This document shows, piece after piece, positions 4,773 through 6,838 of a stretch of DNA of 6,838 nt. The notes below the pieces were generated by a model. That model did no database searches and was not told the origin of the DNA. It worked only from the letters and a program-made list of their open reading frames with translations. This DNA comes from CAZYVA01 sp964650695 (lineage in GTDB: Bacteria > Bacillota > Clostridia > Lachnospirales > Lachnospiraceae): positions 1 through 6,838 of the forward strand of contig CAZYVA010000094.1 of the NCBI GenBank assembly GCA_964650695.1. The letters run 5' to 3'. The translations under genes were made by a program, and so were the position numbers. The stretch's first letter is position 1. Each line of letters opens with the position of its first letter.

Positions 4773-6560
4773 ATGAGTGTTGCAGAAAGAGTCCAGGCGC
4801 TTAGGGAGCGGATGGCGGAAAAAGGAATCGACGCATACGTTATCCCTACCGCTGATTTCCACCAGAGCGAGTATGTCGGCGAGCATTTTAAGGCGAGGCA
4901 GTTCATCTCCGGTTTCAGCGGTTCTTATGGCACGGTTGTCATCTGTAAGGACGACGCGGGGCTATGGACAGACGGGCGGTATTTTTTCCAGGCGGCAAAC
5001 CAGCTCGAAGGAAGCGGCATCCGCCTGATGAAAATGTTTGTCGGGGATACCCCGTCCATCACGGAATACCTGGCGGACAGGATCCCGAAAGGCGGATGTG
5101 TTGCCTTTGACGGGCGCGTCCTTTCCATGGGCGAAGGGCAGGAATACGAAGAAGCCCTCTTAGCAAAGCAGGTCCGGATCCATTATTCTGAAGATCTGGT
5201 TGGGCAGATATGGACAGACCGCCCGGCGTTGTCTGACAAACCGGCGTTTTTCCTGGAAGAGAAATATTCCGGCGAAAGCGCTGCGTCCAAGCTGGGCCGC
5301 GTACGCGCCGCAATGGAAGAGGCCGGGGCAACCGTGCATGTCATCGCGTCGCTGGATGACGTCTGCTGGCTGTTGAATATCCGGGGGGATGACATTGATT
5401 TCTTCCCGCTGCTCCTCTCCTACGCGATTGTGAAAATGGACCGTGTGGAGCTTTATGTGGACGAGGGCAAATTGGACAGCCGGATCCATGAGGAGCTTGC
5501 AAAGGTCTGCGTCCATATCCATCCTTATAATGATATCTACGAGGATATCAAGGCGCTGGACGCCAGCGAGACCGTCCTGATCGACCCGATGAAGATGAAT
5601 TATGCGCTTTACAAAAATATCCCCTGCAAGATCATAGAAGCCGCCAACCCAACCATCCTCATGAAAGCCATGAAAAACCCGGTAGAGCTGGAGAATATCC
5701 GGGAAGCGCACATCCAGGACGGCGTTGCCATCACAAAGTTCATGTACTGGATCAAAAAGAACTATGACAAAGAAGTGATCACCGAACTGGGCGCCGCAGA
5801 CAAGCTCACGTCGCTGCGCGCAGCGCGTCCGGGCTATATCCGCGACAGCTTCGAGCCGCTCTGCGCGTTTGCGGACCATGCCGCTATGATGCACTATTCA
5901 CCCAGCAAAGAAACCGATGTGCAGCTAAAGGAGGGCGCGTTCTTCCTGAACGACACCGGCGGGGGATACTACACCGGCTCCACGGACATTACCCGTACTT
6001 TCGTGCTGGGCTCGGTAGACCGGCAGATGAAAAAATACTTTACCGCTGTCTGCCGCGCGATGATGCGGCTTGCCCGCGCGAAATTCCTTTATGGCTGCTA
6101 TGGCTACAACCTGGACGTGCTGGCGAGAGGCCCCATCTGGGACCTGGACCTGGATTTCCAGTGCGGGACCGGGCACGGCGTCGGCTACCTTGCAAACATC
6201 CACGAGCCGCCGACGGGTTTCCGGTGGTACGTCGTCCCAAGCAAAAATGAACACCATCAATTGGAGGAAGGCATGGTGATCACGGATGAACCCGGCATCT
6301 ATGAGGACGGCCAGTTCGGTATCCGGATCGAAAACGAATTTATCGTCCGCAAGGGAGTCCAGAACAAGTACGGGCAGTTTATGTACTTTGAGACGATCAC
6401 CTTTGCCCCGATCGACCTGGACGGCATCGACCCGGAAGAGATGAGCCGGGATGAAAGAGAGTGGTTAAACCACTACCACAAAGACGTCTATGAGAAAATC
6501 AGCCCGTACCTGACAGAAGAAGAAAAGGAATGGCTGAAAGAGTATACAAGGGCGATTTAA
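4773..6560 (+). CDS. Xaa-Pro aminopeptidase (aminopeptidase P, M24B family, three-domain type)
   Basis: A complete 595-residue cytoplasmic peptidase, the usual length of the long XPNPEP1-like aminopeptidase P form. It should release an N-terminal residue when proline is second, helping recycle proline-containing peptides. Two creatinase-like N-terminal domains are visible: residues 1-150 (with PTADFHQSEY at 25-34 and SGFSGSYGT at 46-54) and about 160-295 (DDVCWLLNIRG at 195-205). The pita-bread catalytic domain follows at about 300-545. Its five metal ligands are present: D394 (FLNDTGG), D405 (TDITRT), H468 (GTGHGVG), E506 (TDEPGIY) and E520 (RIENE). H374 and H477 (HEPP) match the conserved substrate-site histidines. 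The tail (550-595) is the short acidic C-terminal extension of this subfamily. No signal peptide is seen. The gene is monocistronic in the window and divergent from the integrase. The ATG has an excellent RBS. Call very secure; substrate details are inferred from the family. Confidence 0.95.
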   Translation: MSVAERVQALRERMAEKGIDAYVIPTADFHQSEYVGEHFKARQFISGFSGSYGTVVICKDDAGLWTDGRYFFQAANQLEGSGIRLMKMFVGDTPSITEYLADRIPKGGCVAFDGRVLSMGEGQEYEEALLAKQVRIHYSEDLVGQIWTDRPALSDKPAFFLEEKYSGESAASKLGRVRAAMEEAGATVHVIASLDDVCWLLNIRGDDIDFFPLLLSYAIVKMDRVELYVDEGKLDSRIHEELAKVCVHIHPYNDIYEDIKALDASETVLIDPMKMNYALYKNIPCKIIEAANPTILMKAMKNPVELENIREAHIQDGVAITKFMYWIKKNYDKEVITELGAADKLTSLRAARPGYIRDSFEPLCAFADHAAMMHYSPSKETDVQLKEGAFFLNDTGGGYYTGSTDITRTFVLGSVDRQMKKYFTAVCRAMMRLARAKFLYGCYGYNLDVLARGPIWDLDLDFQCGTGHGVGYLANIHEPPTGFRWYVVPSKNEHHQLEEGMVITDEPGIYEDGQFGIRIENEFIVRKGVQNKYGQFMYFETITFAPIDLDGIDPEEMSRDEREWLNHYHKDVYEKISPYLTEEEKEWLKEYTRAI

Positions 6561-6604
6561 GGGATGTTGATTTAAGGGGTGTTGGGGTCAAAGAGGTGTA
6601 ATAC

Positions 6605-6625
6605 TCTAAATCATGTAAATTTAGA
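6605..6625. repeat. AT-rich inverted repeat downstream of the aminopeptidase gene
   Basis: TCTAAAT and ATTTAGA form a perfect 7-bp stem with a 7-base loop, just before TATAAT at 6632-6637. It could be an operator over a promoter for the region to the right, or a weak processing stem. A second small inverted repeat, AATTGG/CCAATT, lies at 6645-6661. Confidence 0.4.
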
Positions 6626-6631
6626 ATTTAT

Positions 6632-6637
6632 TATAAT
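6632..6637 (+). promoter_or_regulatory. Candidate -10 box downstream of the aminopeptidase gene
   Basis: A perfect TATAAT in AT-rich DNA. No recognisable -35 is at the right distance. If real, its transcript would run into the terminator at 6713-6744, which would suit attenuation of a gene beyond the window. Confidence 0.25.
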
Positions 6638-6712
6638 GATCTGTAATTGGATAGACCAATTAACTGCGGAAAAAGCCGCTCTAGCAACCAATTTATAAGT
6701 ATTATAAAAGAG

Positions 6713-6744
6713 AAAGACGTTTCTGAAAAGGAGCGTCTTTTTTT
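6713..6744 (+). terminator. Rho-independent terminator
   Basis: Stem AAAGACG with CGTCTTT, extended by wobble pairs TTTC/GGAG, a TGAAAA loop and a run of T bases ending at 6744. It lies about 150 bases after the aminopeptidase stop and most simply ends that transcript. It could alternatively be an attenuator for a downstream gene. Confidence 0.8.
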
Positions 6745-6764
6745 CGTAAAAGGGGGAAATTTAC

Positions 6765-6791
6765 ATGAACAGAAAATTTTTTGAACACTAA
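6765..6791 (+). CDS. Possible 8-codon leader ORF (MNRKFFEH)
   Basis: ATG at 6765 is preceded by AGGGGG (6751-6756) at 8 bases spacing and followed after eight codons by TAA. It sits just after a terminator hairpin, the layout seen in leader peptides of translationally or transcriptionally attenuated genes. No known leader peptide is recognised and the gene it would control is outside the window, so this may be chance. Confidence 0.25.
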   Translation: MNRKFFEH

Positions 6792-6838
6792 ACGCACACA
6801 CAACCAGCAACCACAGAGCAAAAGTATATCTTTCTGTT

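Noticed and set aside
5160..5894. A 244-codon minus-strand frame inside the aminopeptidase gene.
   Set aside because: Antisense shadow of a well-supported M24 peptidase; no RBS and no domain.

Overview
The window looks like a piece of a Clostridia chromosome, probably a gut Lachnospiraceae. The evidence is a roughly balanced GC content, strong AGGAGG-type ribosome binding sites, Firmicutes-type protein sequences, and a two-gene accessory module sitting between ordinary housekeeping genes. The taxonomic call is inference from sequence style, not from a marker gene.

Layout. Positions 1-1001 (minus strand) hold the first 333 codons of a calcineurin-like metallophosphoesterase that runs off the left edge. 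Positions 1002-1400 are non-coding or contain only tiny ORFs, but read on the minus strand they fold into several good hairpins directly downstream of the next gene. Positions 1401-2708 (minus) encode a TnpB/OrfB-family (IS200/IS605, Cas12-ancestor) protein. Positions 2826-3959 (minus) encode a complete tyrosine site-specific integrase. Positions 3960-4772 are an 810-base intergenic stretch containing the integrase leader, a palindromic site, tandem repeats and a dense cluster of hairpins and direct repeats. Positions 4773-6560 (plus) encode a complete M24-family Xaa-Pro aminopeptidase. Positions 6561-6838 hold a terminator and a possible 8-codon leader ORF.

The most interesting system is the integrase-TnpB pair. 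The TnpB homologue keeps the zinc ribbon and overall RuvC fold landmarks. At all three places where the catalytic acidic residues should be, it instead has Ala256, Pro340 and Lys419. It therefore looks like a nuclease-dead, possibly domesticated RNA-guided DNA-binding protein, comparable in principle to the described TldR proteins, but coupled to a tyrosine integrase. The structured segment immediately 3' of it is where TnpB guide RNAs (omegaRNA/reRNA) normally lie, so a guide RNA is a reasonable hypothesis.

Two identical 27-bp palindromes (11-5-11, the geometry of a tyrosine-recombinase core site) occur in opposite orientation on either side of the integrase gene, one between integrase and tnpB and one upstream. 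A second pair of direct repeats (unit TGACCATAAA) occurs at the integrase 3' end and in its leader. A working model is an integrase with its own recombination sites, accompanied by an RNA-guided DNA binder that might regulate the element or its host locus. No terminator is visible between integrase, tnpB and the metallophosphoesterase, so these three may share a transcript.
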